The notes under the pieces are model-generated. The model did no database searches and was not told where the DNA came from. It saw only the letters and a program-made list of their open reading frames with translations. From NCBI RefSeq assembly GCF_003001935.1, contig NZ_PVNG01000002.1:62001-126000 (forward strand): a stretch of DNA of 64,000 bases, in the 5' to 3' direction. Positions 8,107-16,835 of this stretch are shown here, one piece after another. The position numbers were made by a program, and so were the translations under genes. Within the stretch, counting starts at the first letter, position 1. Each line of letters starts with the position of its first letter. The DNA comes from Nonomuraea fuscirosea (GTDB taxonomy: Bacteria; Actinomycetota; Actinomycetes; Streptosporangiales; Streptosporangiaceae).

Positions 8107-9204
8107 GTGGATCTCGACTTTTCGTTGGTTGAGCAGGGCTTTCGTGAGGAGGTTCGCGGATGGCTGCGGGAGCACGTGCCCGGGTCGCTGCCGTCCATGG
8201 ACACCCCGGAAGGGTTCGAGGCGCATCGGGGGTGGGAGGCGCGGCTGGCTGAGGCACGGTTGGCTGTTGTGTCCTGGCCTGAGGAGTATGGCGGGCGGGG
8301 GGCTTCGCTGGTCGAGTGGCTGATTTTTGAGGAGGAGTACTGGGCTGCCGGTGCTCCCGCGCGTGTTACCCAGAATGGGATTTTTCTGCTGGCTCCCTCT
8401 CTGATGAGGTTCGGGACGCCTGAGCAGCGCGCGCGGTGGTTGCCCAGGATGGCCCGGGGGGACGATGTGTGGGCGCAGGCGTGGTCGGAGCCGGAGGCCG
8501 GGAGTGATCTGGCGGCGCTGACCTCGCGGGCCGAGCCGGTGCCGGGTGGTGGCTGGCGGTTGTACGGGCACAAGACGTGGAGTTCGCGCGCCGCCTTCGC
8601 CGGGTACGGCTTCGGGCTGTTTCGTACTTCCGGGACGCGGCACCGCGGGTTGACGTACTTCCTGTTTCCCATGGACGAGGTGGAGGTGCGGCCGATCGCG
8701 CAGCTCGACGGCCTGCCGGGCTTCGCCGAGTTGCGTTTCGACGGTGTGTGCGTTCCCGACTCGATGGTGCTGGGGGAGGTGGGTGACGGGTGGCGGATCG
8801 CGATGGCGACCACCTCGTCGGAGCGAGGTCTGACCCTGCGCAGCCCTGGCCGGTTTCTGGCCACCGCCGATCGGCTCGTCGCGCTGGCGCGTGACGCCGA
8901 TCCCGTGCTGGTCGACCGGGCCGCCAGGTGCTGGGTGGAGGCGGAGGCGTACCGGCTGCACACGTTCGGGACGGTGCGGCGGATCATGGCGGGACAGGAG
9001 CTGGGGCCCGCGGCCAGCATGGGCAAGATCTTCTGGTCCGAGCTGGACCTGCGCATGCACGCGCTGGCCCTCGACCTGCTGGGGGACCGGGCCGAGGAGT
9101 GGCTGGACGGGTTCCTGTTCTCGCTGGCCGGGCCCATCTACGCGGGCACGAACGAGATCCAGCGCAACATCGTCGCCGAGCGGGTCCTGGGGCTGCCACG
9201 ATGA
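8107..9204 (+). CDS. Acyl-CoA dehydrogenase, FAD-binding/catalytic-type subunit
   Basis: A 365-residue acyl-CoA dehydrogenase family protein that desaturates an acyl-CoA with FAD. The middle-domain signature QAWSEPEAGSDLAAL and the C-terminal signature YAGTNEIQRNIVAERVLGLPR are intact. I chose GTG 8107 (VDLDFSLVEQGF), which begins at the usual family position; the upstream in-frame codons at 8041-8106 look non-coding and contain the operator. It is the first gene of a three-gene run and overlaps the next by ATGA. The pairing with a shorter, divergent family member resembles the heteromeric alpha2-beta2 FadE enzymes of steroid and side-chain catabolism. Substrate unknown. Confidence 0.9.
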   Translation: MDLDFSLVEQGFREEVRGWLREHVPGSLPSMDTPEGFEAHRGWEARLAEARLAVVSWPEEYGGRGASLVEWLIFEEEYWAAGAPARVTQNGIFLLAPSLMRFGTPEQRARWLPRMARGDDVWAQAWSEPEAGSDLAALTSRAEPVPGGGWRLYGHKTWSSRAAFAGYGFGLFRTSGTRHRGLTYFLFPMDEVEVRPIAQLDGLPGFAELRFDGVCVPDSMVLGEVGDGWRIAMATTSSERGLTLRSPGRFLATADRLVALARDADPVLVDRAARCWVEAEAYRLHTFGTVRRIMAGQELGPAASMGKIFWSELDLRMHALALDLLGDRAEEWLDGFLFSLAGPIYAGTNEIQRNIVAERVLGLPR

Positions 9205-10172
9205 ACTTCGGATTCACCGATGAACAGCTCGCCCTGGGCGCGACCGTACGCGACGTGCTGCGCGCCCACTGCCCGCCCGCCGCGCTGCGCTCCGAGCGGC
9301 GGCCCGCCTGGGAGCAGCTCGCCGAGCTGGGGTTCTTCGGATTGATGCTGCCGCCCGAGGCCGACGGGCTGGGCCTCGGGCTGGCCGACGTGCTGCCCGC
9401 GCTGGAAGAGACCGGGCGGGCCTGCCTGCCGGGGCCGTTCGCCGACACGGCGGTGGTGGCCGGGCCGCTGCTGGCCGGCTTTCCCGGGCTGGCCTCGGGT
9501 GAGGTTCGGGTGGCGGTGCTAGCTCCTGGGCAGGCTTACGTCGCCGATGCCGACCTGGCCGATCTGCTGGTGCTGGCCGGGCCGCAGGGGTTGCGGCTGG
9601 TACGGGGGAAGTCGGCCCGGTTGGTACGCAGGGACGGCGTGGATCCGGGCCGGCCGTTGTTCGGGGTGGAGGCGGAGGAGTCCGAGGCGCTGGACGGCTC
9701 GGCCGAGCACCTCTTGGCCCGGGGCGCGGTGGCGACGGCGGCGCAGCTGGTCGGGGTCGCGAGGCAGTTGCTTGATGTGAGTGTCCGGCATGCTCGTGTG
9801 CGTACGCAGTTCGGGGCGGCGATCGGGTCGTTTCAGGCGGTGAAGCATCAGCTGGCCGATGTGGCCGTGGCGGTGGAGTTCGCGGCGCCGTTGGTGTGGC
9901 GGGCGGGCCTGTCTCTGGACAAAGGTGGGGGTGTGCCGGCTTCGGGGCGGGATGCGAGTGCGGCCAAGGCCGCTGCGGGCGAGGCGGCCACGCTGGCGGC
10001 GCGGGTGGCGCTGCAGGTGCATGGTGCGATCGGGTATACGGAGGAGCTGGATCTGCGGTTCTGGCTCGCTCGTGCCTGGTCCCTGTCGGCCGCGTACGGG
10101 ACCACCGCCTTTCACCGCGAACGTCTGCGTACCGCGATCACCGGCGGCGAGCACCCCCGGAGGTATCCGTGA
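9201..10172 (+). CDS. Acyl-CoA dehydrogenase, second (divergent) subunit
   Basis: A 323-residue acyl-CoA dehydrogenase family protein with N-terminal MNFGFTDEQLALGATVRDVLR and C-terminal QVHGAIGYTEELDLRFWLARA. It lacks the middle-domain WxxEPxAGSD signature of its neighbour and is shorter than the usual 380 residues. That is the pattern of the partner subunit in heteromeric FadE pairs. ATG overlaps the upstream TGA, and its own stop overlaps the next gene (GTGA), so the three genes are coupled. The subunit pairing is inferred from adjacency and length. Confidence 0.88.
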   Translation: MNFGFTDEQLALGATVRDVLRAHCPPAALRSERRPAWEQLAELGFFGLMLPPEADGLGLGLADVLPALEETGRACLPGPFADTAVVAGPLLAGFPGLASGEVRVAVLAPGQAYVADADLADLLVLAGPQGLRLVRGKSARLVRRDGVDPGRPLFGVEAEESEALDGSAEHLLARGAVATAAQLVGVARQLLDVSVRHARVRTQFGAAIGSFQAVKHQLADVAVAVEFAAPLVWRAGLSLDKGGGVPASGRDASAAKAAAGEAATLAARVALQVHGAIGYTEELDLRFWLARAWSLSAAYGTTAFHRERLRTAITGGEHPRRYP

Positions 10173-10999
10173 AGTTCGGCGTCCCGCTCGGACTGCTGCA
10201 CCCCGCCGCCTGGAAGGACGTGGCGGTGGCGGCCGACGAGCTGGGGTTCGAGTCGGTGTGGCTGCCCGAGCACCTCGTCTTCGCCACCGACCTGTCCATG
10301 GCCGTCTACCCGGGCACGTCCGATCCGGGGATCAAACCGCAGACGCCGCTGTTCGACGCGCCCGCGTACCTGTGCTGGCTGGCCGCCCACACCACCCGTG
10401 TCCGGCTCGGCACGGCGGTGCAGCTGCTCGCGCTGCGGCATCCGTTCGTGTCGGCCCGCGCGTTCGCCACCCTGGACGTGCTCTCCTCCGGCCGGGCCAT
10501 CTGCGGGGTCGGGGCCGGCTGGTACCGGGGGGAGTGGGACGCGGCCGGAGTGCCGTTCGGCACCAGGGGAGCGCGGCTGGACGAGGCGATCGAGGTGGTC
10601 AGGCGGCTCTGGAGCGAGCCCGTCGTGGCCCACAGCGGGCGGTTCTACTCCTTCGGCGAGGTCGCCTTCGAGCCGAAGCCGGTGCAGGCGCGGCTGCCGG
10701 TGCTCGCGGGCGGCGAGTCGCCCGCCGCGCTGCGCCGGGCCGCGCGGCTGTGCGACGGGTGGATCAGCATGCCGCACACGCTGGAGTCGATCAGGCCGCA
10801 GATCGAGCGGCTGGGGGCCGGGGTGCCGGTGACGGCGCACGCGTACGCGCTGGCCGGGCCGGACGAGGTGGACGGCTGGGCGGCGCTCGGGGTGGAGCGG
10901 CTGATCGTACGGCCGTGGACGCGCAGCAGGGACGCGGTGTCCCGGTTGTCCGCCTTCGCCGCCGAGTACGGCGTGGGGGAGGGAGACGGAGGCGTCTGA
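10169..10999 (+). CDS. LLM-class F420/flavin-dependent oxidoreductase
   Basis: A 276-residue luciferase-like TIM-barrel oxidoreductase. Signatures are FESVWLPEHLVF near the N-terminus, VRLGTAVQLLALRHP, GRAICGVGAGWYRGEWDAAG, then VLAGGESPAALRRAARLCDGWI. In actinobacteria such proteins are often F420-dependent (TIGR03619-like), but the cofactor cannot be read directly here. It starts at GTG overlapping the dehydrogenase stop, so it is the third gene of the operon and may act on the same substrate family. Confidence 0.88.
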   Translation: MKFGVPLGLLHPAAWKDVAVAADELGFESVWLPEHLVFATDLSMAVYPGTSDPGIKPQTPLFDAPAYLCWLAAHTTRVRLGTAVQLLALRHPFVSARAFATLDVLSSGRAICGVGAGWYRGEWDAAGVPFGTRGARLDEAIEVVRRLWSEPVVAHSGRFYSFGEVAFEPKPVQARLPVLAGGESPAALRRAARLCDGWISMPHTLESIRPQIERLGAGVPVTAHAYALAGPDEVDGWAALGVERLIVRPWTRSRDAVSRLSAFAAEYGVGEGDGGV

Positions 11000-11168
11000 T
11001 CGGGTCGTGGGCGAGCCTGTCGCGGCGGGTCTTCGCTTCTGCTGCCTCGCAGGGCCCGCGCTCGTCTCCGGGGGTGGGTGATGGACGGGGTCGTCGAGAC
11101 CGCTCGGAGGGTTGCTGAGGCTGCTCAGGTGTTCGGAGGGTGCGCTCCGCCCGGGATCGCACGGCTGA

Positions 11169-13679
11169 TCAGGCGCGGTGGCGGCCTCCGCTGGTCAGTT
11201 GGCGGTCGTCGTCGAGGGGGCGGCGGCGGCCTCTCGGCGGCGCGTCGGCGGGACGGTGGTGGTCCGCCGAGCGGCGGTGGCGGCGGCCTCTGGGCGGGAG
11301 GTCGGGGGAGAAGGCGAGCGGCTCGTCGGCGGCGTGGCGTCGCCGCCGACCACGGTACGTCGCGCCGGGCACGTCGGGGGAGTCACTGCCGCGCCTGCCG
11401 GCGGGCGGAGAGAAGGCGTCCCTGTGCCTGGTGGCGGGCGGAGTGAAGGCGTCGGGAGTCCGGCCTCGCCTGGTGGTGGGTGGGGTGAACATGTCGCCGC
11501 CGCCTCTGCCCGTCGGCGGGGCGAAGGCGTCGAACGCGCTGGTCGCGCCGGGGATGACGACGCGTTCGAACGAGCCGGTGTCGACCACGCGCTGCAGCGG
11601 GCCCGTGTCGAGGACGACCTCCAGCGGGCCCGTGTCGTCGGTGAAGGTGTAGCGGTCGCGATCGAAGTCCGGCTCGTACGGGTCGGCGTCGAAGGCCGGC
11701 GTGTACGGGGACGGGCCGGTGCCGTGGTGCTGGGAGCCGTGGCGGTGGGAGCCCGTACCGGAGGAGTGGTGGTGGGCGGCGTGGCGGTGGGAGCCGGAGG
11801 CGTGATGGGAGGCGGACGGGTGGTGGGAGGCCGCATCCGTGGACAGGTCGAACGGCCTGGTCTCCATGGGGAACTTCCGGTGCCTGGCACCCCGTGCGGC
11901 GGCGCCCCGGCCGGTGGCTCGGACGACGGCACTGGAGTCGGCCATGCCGGACTCGACGGTGTGGCGGTGGAAGGCGTCGTTCCGGGAGCCGGCCCGGTGG
12001 GTGGTGGGCCGGCCGGTGCCGTCCTGGAAGGCGGAGCCGAGGGTGCCGTCGTGGTGGGCCGCGAAGATGTCGCCGGCGGTGGGCCGGCGGGTGCCGTCCT
12101 GGTAGGCGGCGAAGACGTCCGAGGCCGTGGGTTGGAGGGTGTCGTCCTGGAAGGCGGCGAAGAGGTCGGAGGCGGCGGGCTGGAAGGTGGCGCCCCGGTA
12201 AGCGGCGAAGACGTCCGAAGCGGTGGGTTGGAGGGTGTCGTCCTGGAAGGCGGCGAAGACGTCCGAGGCGGTGGGTTGGAGGGTGTCGTCCTGGAAGGCG
12301 GCGAAGACGTCCGAGGCGGTGGGCTGGAGGGCGTCCGAGGCCTTCAGCGAGGCGAGCGCTGCCGACGTGGCGAGGCGGTCGGCGCTCTCCTGGAGTTCCG
12401 CCGCGGCCAGGCTCTCCGCCGTCTCCACGCGCCGCGTCGCGGTCACCGGCAGGAACGTCGTCCTGCGCCGACGACGGCGGCCCTTCACGCGGGACGGGCG
12501 CACCGACTTGTCCGAGTCGATGGCGGCCTTCGCGGTGGCCGGAGCGGTCCCAGCGGCGGTGCCGGCGGCGGTGCCGGAAGCGGTGGCGGTGGCGGCGCTG
12601 AGGCGCAGGCGGCGGGTCTTGGCCACGGCCAGCAGCGCCAGCGCGGCCACCAGCGCCGAGCCGATCAGCGTCGGGGAGTCGATGGCGGGCAGCGGCCCGG
12701 TGGCCGAGGCGTCGGTGTGCGAGGGGAGCGGGTCCGAGGTCGCCGCCTCCGTGTCCGCCGTGGTGGGTTTGGCGTGCTTGCCCTTCTTGACCGTCGTGGG
12801 GGACGGAGCCGCCCCGCTCTGCGGGCTCTTCTTCGCGGCGGCCGAGTCGGAGACGGCGCCGGACGTGGCATCGGCAGAGGAAGGGGAGGCGGAGCCGGGC
12901 GAGGCGTCGGCGGAGGGCGAGTCGCCCGTCTTGTGCGTGGGCGCGGGCGAGGCCGCGTCGGAGTTCGGGGTGGCGGGCTGAACGCGGCCCTGGGCCTCCG
13001 CCGGTGTCTGGCCCTCGGTCTGGCCCTTGGCCTGCGCCTCGTCCCCGGTGGGAGTCTGGGACTGGAGGCGGTCGAGCGGGATCCGTCCGGCGTGGGCCGC
13101 GTCGGAACGAGGGATCATGGCGCTCAGCTCGTCCGGGGGCAGCGTGCCGGCCTCCTCGCCCGGTTCCGACGCCTGCTGCTCGGCCTTCTTCCGCTTCGCC
13201 TCGGCCCGGTCGAGGCGGGCCTTGATGCGCTGCGGGTAGCCGTACCCGACCACCTTGCTCGTGTCGCGTTCTTTGCGCTTGGCGACGCCGCCGTCGATGT
13301 TGCCCTCGATGGTCGAGATGCGGTCGCCCCTGACCTTCGTCACCACGCCGACGTGGTCGATGTGGTCGATGCTTCTGCTGCCGCTCCAGTCGTAGAAGAC
13401 GAACGCCCCGACCTGGGGCTTCTTGCCCCACGCGCCCTGCTCCTTGAACCACTCCGCGTGCGCCACCGTCCAGGCGAACTGTCCCATCCAGTCCTCGTAG
13501 CCGAGCTTGTGCGCGGCCCAGGAGAGGTACATGTCGCACCACGGCGCTGAGGTGTAGTCGGCGTCGAACTCGACGTTCTTGCCGTACCAGTGGCCGAACT
13601 TGGTGTAAGAGCCCGACTTCTCGGAGTATCCGAGCTGACTTTCGAGCAGTTCGATGTACTTCTGGATCTCTGGCGTCAT
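11169..13679 (-). CDS. CHAP-domain amidase/endopeptidase with long repetitive, His-rich tail
   Basis: An 836-residue protein. A CHAP domain spans about 1-150, with catalytic Cys48 (APWCDMYLSWAA), His109 (DHIDHVGVV) and Glu125 (IEGN), as in peptidoglycan-cleaving amidases. A Ser/Ala/Thr-rich linker follows, one hydrophobic segment (about 337-353, before TRRLRL), six 16-residue repeats, and a His-rich stretch (about 618-655). There is no N-terminal signal peptide, so how the CHAP domain leaves the cytoplasm is unclear. I chose ATG 13679 (MTPEIQKY); a TTG start at 13706 would add nine residues, and neither has a well-spaced ribosome site. The reverse strand of this gene is also open over about 2.4 kb, an effect of extreme GC bias. 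Confidence 0.85.
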   Translation of the reverse strand: MTPEIQKYIELLESQLGYSEKSGSYTKFGHWYGKNVEFDADYTSAPWCDMYLSWAAHKLGYEDWMGQFAWTVAHAEWFKEQGAWGKKPQVGAFVFYDWSGSRSIDHIDHVGVVTKVRGDRISTIEGNIDGGVAKRKERDTSKVVGYGYPQRIKARLDRAEAKRKKAEQQASEPGEEAGTLPPDELSAMIPRSDAAHAGRIPLDRLQSQTPTGDEAQAKGQTEGQTPAEAQGRVQPATPNSDAASPAPTHKTGDSPSADASPGSASPSSADATSGAVSDSAAAKKSPQSGAAPSPTTVKKGKHAKPTTADTEAATSDPLPSHTDASATGPLPAIDSPTLIGSALVAALALLAVAKTRRLRLSAATATASGTAAGTAAGTAPATAKAAIDSDKSVRPSRVKGRRRRRRTTFLPVTATRRVETAESLAAAELQESADRLATSAALASLKASDALQPTASDVFAAFQDDTLQPTASDVFAAFQDDTLQPTASDVFAAYRGATFQPAASDLFAAFQDDTLQPTASDVFAAYQDGTRRPTAGDIFAAHHDGTLGSAFQDGTGRPTTHRAGSRNDAFHRHTVESGMADSSAVVRATGRGAAARGARHRKFPMETRPFDLSTDAASHHPSASHHASGSHRHAAHHHSSGTGSHRHGSQHHGTGPSPYTPAFDADPYEPDFDRDRYTFTDDTGPLEVVLDTGPLQRVVDTGSFERVVIPGATSAFDAFAPPTGRGGGDMFTPPTTRRGRTPDAFTPPATRHRDAFSPPAGRRGSDSPDVPGATYRGRRRRHAADEPLAFSPDLPPRGRRHRRSADHHRPADAPPRGRRRPLDDDRQLTSGGRHRA
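12045..12332 (-). repeat. Six tandem 48-bp repeats (16 residues each) in the CHAP protein
   Basis: The encoded unit is TLQPTASDVFAAFQDD, repeated about six times. The first copies are nearly identical and later ones decay (TFQPAASDLFAAFQDD, TRRPTAGDIFAAHHDG). The very low divergence of the first units suggests recent expansion or homogenisation. Copy number may vary between strains. Confidence 0.85.
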
Positions 13680-13706
13680 GGAAGTGTGGGGAAACCTTCC
13701 GGGCAA

Positions 13707-13942
13707 GTCCGGCTTCGGCCATGCAGCGCTGGGTAGGGGGAGGGCCCAGTGACTGGTGTGACGAAACCGGAGACCTGTCGTCTTCCGTGCTGTGTGAGGT
13801 TATCGCTTGGTAACCCCAGGTCAAGCACGTTCCAAGAGAGACCCATGTCTCTCCCATGGTGGTAACCGCAGGTCAGCGATGCTGCCAGAATTGTCCTCGC
13901 CTAAGTGGTTTAACCGTTAAAGATCTACCTTGTGGTGAGATC
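13707..13942. promoter_or_regulatory. CHAP gene upstream region with paired direct repeats and small palindromes
   Basis: This interval separates the SDR stop from the CHAP gene. Two direct repeats, ggtaaccccaggtca (13809) and ggtaaccgcaggtca (13861), lie 52 bases apart, close to five helical turns. Between them AGAGAC-CCAT-GTCTCT (13837-13852) could form a hairpin. TTTAAC-C-GTTAAA (13909-13921) is a perfect short palindrome next to the SDR 3' end. On the minus strand TTGACC lies within the repeat, but no convincing -10 follows. The arrangement suggests a protein-binding region for the CHAP promoter. Confidence 0.4.
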
Positions 13943-14692
13943 TTAGTATCCTGCGCCCGTCAGCAGGCCTCCGTCCACCGTGACCTCGGTGCCCGTGCAG
14001 TAGCTGGCCTTGTCGGAGGCCAGGAACGCCACCACGTGCGACACCTCCACGGGCTTGGCGAAGCGCTTGATCACCATCGACTTGAGGAACGCCTCGGCGT
14101 CAACCTCGCCCATGATGTCCGGGTCCAGGGCCATCGGGGTGTTGATCGCGCCGGGATGCACCGAGTTCACCCGGATCTTGAACCTGGCCAGCTCCCGCGC
14201 CGCCGACTTGGTCACGCCGCGGATGCCGAACTTCGACGCCGAGTACGCCGACAGCCCCTCGGCCCCGACGTACCCCTCGATCGAGGAGACGTTCACGATG
14301 GAGCCGCGCCCGGCCGCCTTCATGGGCTCGATGGCGGACTTGACGCCCAGCCAGGTGCCCTTGAGGTTGACGCCGATCACCCGGTCGAAGTCCTCGGGCG
14401 ACATGTCGGCGATACGCCGAAATTTCAGGATCCCGGCGTTGTTGACCAGCACGTCGAGACGGCCGTACACCTCCACCGCCGTCCCCACCGCCCGCTCCCA
14501 CTCCGCGCCGCTCGTCACGTCGTGCCGCACGTACGTGGCCCCCGTCTCCTCCGCCAGCGCCTTGCCCTCCTCCTCCAGCACGTCCCCGAACACCACGCGC
14601 GCCCCCTCCTCCAGGAACAGCCGCACGTGCGCCGCCCCCATGCCGCGCGCCCCGCCGGTGATCAGCGCCACCTTGCCGTCAAGCAACCCCAT
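13943..14692 (-). CDS. SDR-family NAD(P)-dependent oxidoreductase
   Basis: A 249-residue classical short-chain dehydrogenase. It has the cofactor motif TGGARGMG (13-20), structural NNAG, catalytic Ser plus YSASK, and the C-terminal VDGGLLTG. It resembles 3-alpha/20-beta-hydroxysteroid and 3-ketoacyl reductases, so oxidation of a secondary alcohol in the CoA pathway is likely. ATG has GGAGGA just upstream and overlaps the end of the preceding ligase gene by 14 bases. It is the last gene of a five-gene minus-strand operon that begins at 19039. Confidence 0.9.
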   Translation of the reverse strand: MGLLDGKVALITGGARGMGAAHVRLFLEEGARVVFGDVLEEEGKALAEETGATYVRHDVTSGAEWERAVGTAVEVYGRLDVLVNNAGILKFRRIADMSPEDFDRVIGVNLKGTWLGVKSAIEPMKAAGRGSIVNVSSIEGYVGAEGLSAYSASKFGIRGVTKSAARELARFKIRVNSVHPGAINTPMALDPDIMGEVDAEAFLKSMVIKRFAKPVEVSHVVAFLASDKASYCTGTEVTVDGGLLTGAGY

Positions 14693-16835
14693 GACATCCT
14701 CCTGCCGCGACGGCCACGGCGGCCGCCTCCATGGTGCGGTAGACGGGGATCCCCGCCGCCGCCGCGATCCGCCCGACCTCGTCCTCGACGCCCGCGGGCG
14801 CGCAGTCGCCGTTCCTGGTGACCAGGCTGATCCTGGTGCCGGGCCGGCCGGCCTGGGCCGCGGCCAGAGCCCGCGTGTAGGCGTACAGGGGCTCGCCCGG
14901 ATCTCCGTGCGCCCTCGCGTACGCGAAGAAGGCCTGGACGTTCACGTGCGCCACCACGTCCGCGTACGGGACCCCGAGCGCGTCGAGCACGTCGGCCACC
15001 AGCCCGGCCCGGCCCATCGGCCCCACGGGGATCTCCAGCGGGTTGCCGGTCGCCACCACGCCGAGCTCGCGCAGCGCGTCCAGGCGGTCGTCCGGCAGCG
15101 GGCCGAGCCGGACCCCGGCCCGGTCGAACGCGTCCGCGGCCAGCACGCTCGCGCCGCCGCTCGGCCCCACCACCAGCACGCCGTCCCCGTGCGCCGGGCG
15201 GGTGCCGTGGGCCTGGAAGTAGGCGAGCACGCCGATCAGGTCGTCCTGGCTCGTCACCAGCGCGGCCCCCGACTGCCCGGCCACCGCCTCCCAGATCCGC
15301 AGGTCGCTCACCAGCCCGCCCGTGTGCGAGGCCGCCGCCCGCCGCCCCTGTCCGCTGCGCCCGCCGACCAGCAGCACCACGGGCACGGGTGCGTCGCGCA
15401 GGGCCGCGTACAGCTCGCGTCCGTTCCTCGGGTCCTCCAGGTACAGGCCGACGGCCCGCGTCTCGGGGTCGCGGGCGAGCCAGCGCAGCAGCTCGGCGGG
15501 GGTGACGTCGGCCGCGTTCCCGACGGTGGCGACCCGGCTGAACGCCAGCCCGCGCCGCTCGCCGACCTTGATCACCTCGCCGGCCAGCCCGCCGCTCTGC
15601 GAGATCAGCGCCACCGTTCCGGCCGGTCCCAGGCCGCCGCCGACGAACGTCTGCCGGCCGCGCGGGCAGTAGACGCCCATGCAGTTCGGCCCGAGCAGGC
15701 GCGTGCCCGCCTCCCGTGCCGCCGCGACCAGCTCGGCCTCCAGCTCCGGCCTTCCCGCCTCGCCGAAGCCGCCGCTCATCACCTGGACGAACGGCACTCC
15801 GCGCGCCTGCCGCACCACCTCGGCACAACGCTCGGCGGGTACGGCGACCAGCGCGTAGTCCACCTCGGCCGCGGCCAGGGAGGGCACGGCCGGCACCCCG
15901 CTCACCTCGTCCGCCGTGGGATGCACGGCCACCAGCGGCACGCCGGCGGCCCGGTAGAAGCCGAGGAACATGTTCCCGAAGTTCGGCCGCGACGTGGACG
16001 CGCCGACCACGGCGACCGCGCCGGGCTCGAACAGCGGCAGGAAGTCGATGACCGGCTCGTCCGCCGGGCCGGGGGAGTCGCCTGCCGCGTACGCAGGGGA
16101 GTCGCGTATGGGGTGTTCCGGGTCCGGAACGTACCTGGCGTCGACCGCGATCACGCCCGACGGGCCGGCGATGACCGGGTTCAGCTCGAATTCGCCCAGC
16201 TCCAGCCGTTCCCACAGCCCGCCCGGCCCGCCGACCGTCATGAGCAGCTTGACCACCGCGTCCACGTCCACGGGCGGGCCGCCGCGCCAGCCGCGCAGCA
16301 GGTCGGCCCCGCGCAGCGAGGCCAGCATGCGCCGCGCGTCCTCTTCCGCGATCGGGCAGAGCCGTAGCGCCGTGTCGCGTAGCGCCTCCGTCCACACCCC
16401 GCCCAGGCCGGCGAGCAGCACCGGGCCGAACGCGGGATCCCGTACCAGCCCGACGATCAGCTCGACCCCGGGCTCGGCCTGCTCCTCCACCAGGAAGCCG
16501 GCCGGCCGCAGCCGGGCCGCCAGCTCGGCCGCGGCCGGCCCGAGCTCGTCGAACCGCAGGCCCAGCCGGACCGCGCCGGCCTCCGACTTGTGCAGCAGCC
16601 CAGGCCCGAACGCCTTCAGCACCAGCGGCTCGGCCAGCCCGGCCGCCGCCGCGAAGCCGACACCGAAGTCGGCAGCGAAGCCCACAGGGGAGCCCGCAGG
16701 GGAGCCCGCAGGGGGGCCCACGTCGGCGTCGGCGCCGGACCTGACGGCGGGGCTGAGGGAGACCACGACGCCGCGCGGCACCGGCACCCCCGCCGCGCCG
16801 ATCAGCGCCTTGACCTCGTGCTCGTACCCGCTCAC
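14679..16835 (-). CDS. Acetate-CoA-ligase family protein (ADP-forming type), ATP-grasp then CoA-binding
   Basis: A 718-residue fusion related to ADP-forming acyl-CoA synthetases. The ATP-grasp (beta) part comes first: PLVLKAFGPGLLHKSEAGAV, then FELNPVIAGPSGVIAVDARYV by about residue 215. The CoA-binding Rossmann part follows (FEPGAVAVVGAST), and then the ligase domain with the probable phospho-histidine loop AAASHTGGL. This beta-alpha order is the reverse of the commoner alpha-beta fusion. Start is GTG 16835 (VSGYEHEVKAL), overlapping the AMP-ligase stop by GTGA; open reading continues upstream in this frame but is not this gene. It may make or break an acyl-CoA in the pathway. Confidence 0.85.
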   Translation of the reverse strand: MSGYEHEVKALIGAAGVPVPRGVVVSLSPAVRSGADADVGPPAGSPAGSPVGFAADFGVGFAAAAGLAEPLVLKAFGPGLLHKSEAGAVRLGLRFDELGPAAAELAARLRPAGFLVEEQAEPGVELIVGLVRDPAFGPVLLAGLGGVWTEALRDTALRLCPIAEEDARRMLASLRGADLLRGWRGGPPVDVDAVVKLLMTVGGPGGLWERLELGEFELNPVIAGPSGVIAVDARYVPDPEHPIRDSPAYAAGDSPGPADEPVIDFLPLFEPGAVAVVGASTSRPNFGNMFLGFYRAAGVPLVAVHPTADEVSGVPAVPSLAAAEVDYALVAVPAERCAEVVRQARGVPFVQVMSGGFGEAGRPELEAELVAAAREAGTRLLGPNCMGVYCPRGRQTFVGGGLGPAGTVALISQSGGLAGEVIKVGERRGLAFSRVATVGNAADVTPAELLRWLARDPETRAVGLYLEDPRNGRELYAALRDAPVPVVLLVGGRSGQGRRAAASHTGGLVSDLRIWEAVAGQSGAALVTSQDDLIGVLAYFQAHGTRPAHGDGVLVVGPSGGASVLAADAFDRAGVRLGPLPDDRLDALRELGVVATGNPLEIPVGPMGRAGLVADVLDALGVPYADVVAHVNVQAFFAYARAHGDPGEPLYAYTRALAAAQAGRPGTRISLVTRNGDCAPAGVEDEVGRIAAAAGIPVYRTMEAAAVAVAAGGCHGVA

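Noticed and set aside
11178..13550. A 790-codon open frame on the plus strand opposite the CHAP gene, and another long minus-strand frame (11383-13857).
   Set aside because: The translations are low-complexity Gly/Arg/Val-rich with no domain, and mirror the repeats of the CHAP gene. Long shadow frames are expected at this GC content.
13707..13942. Possible c-di-AMP (ydaO) riboswitch upstream of the CHAP amidase.
   Set aside because: Such riboswitches often precede wall hydrolases and GGGGTT-like pieces are present, but the conserved ydaO core sequences could not be lined up. An Infernal search would decide.
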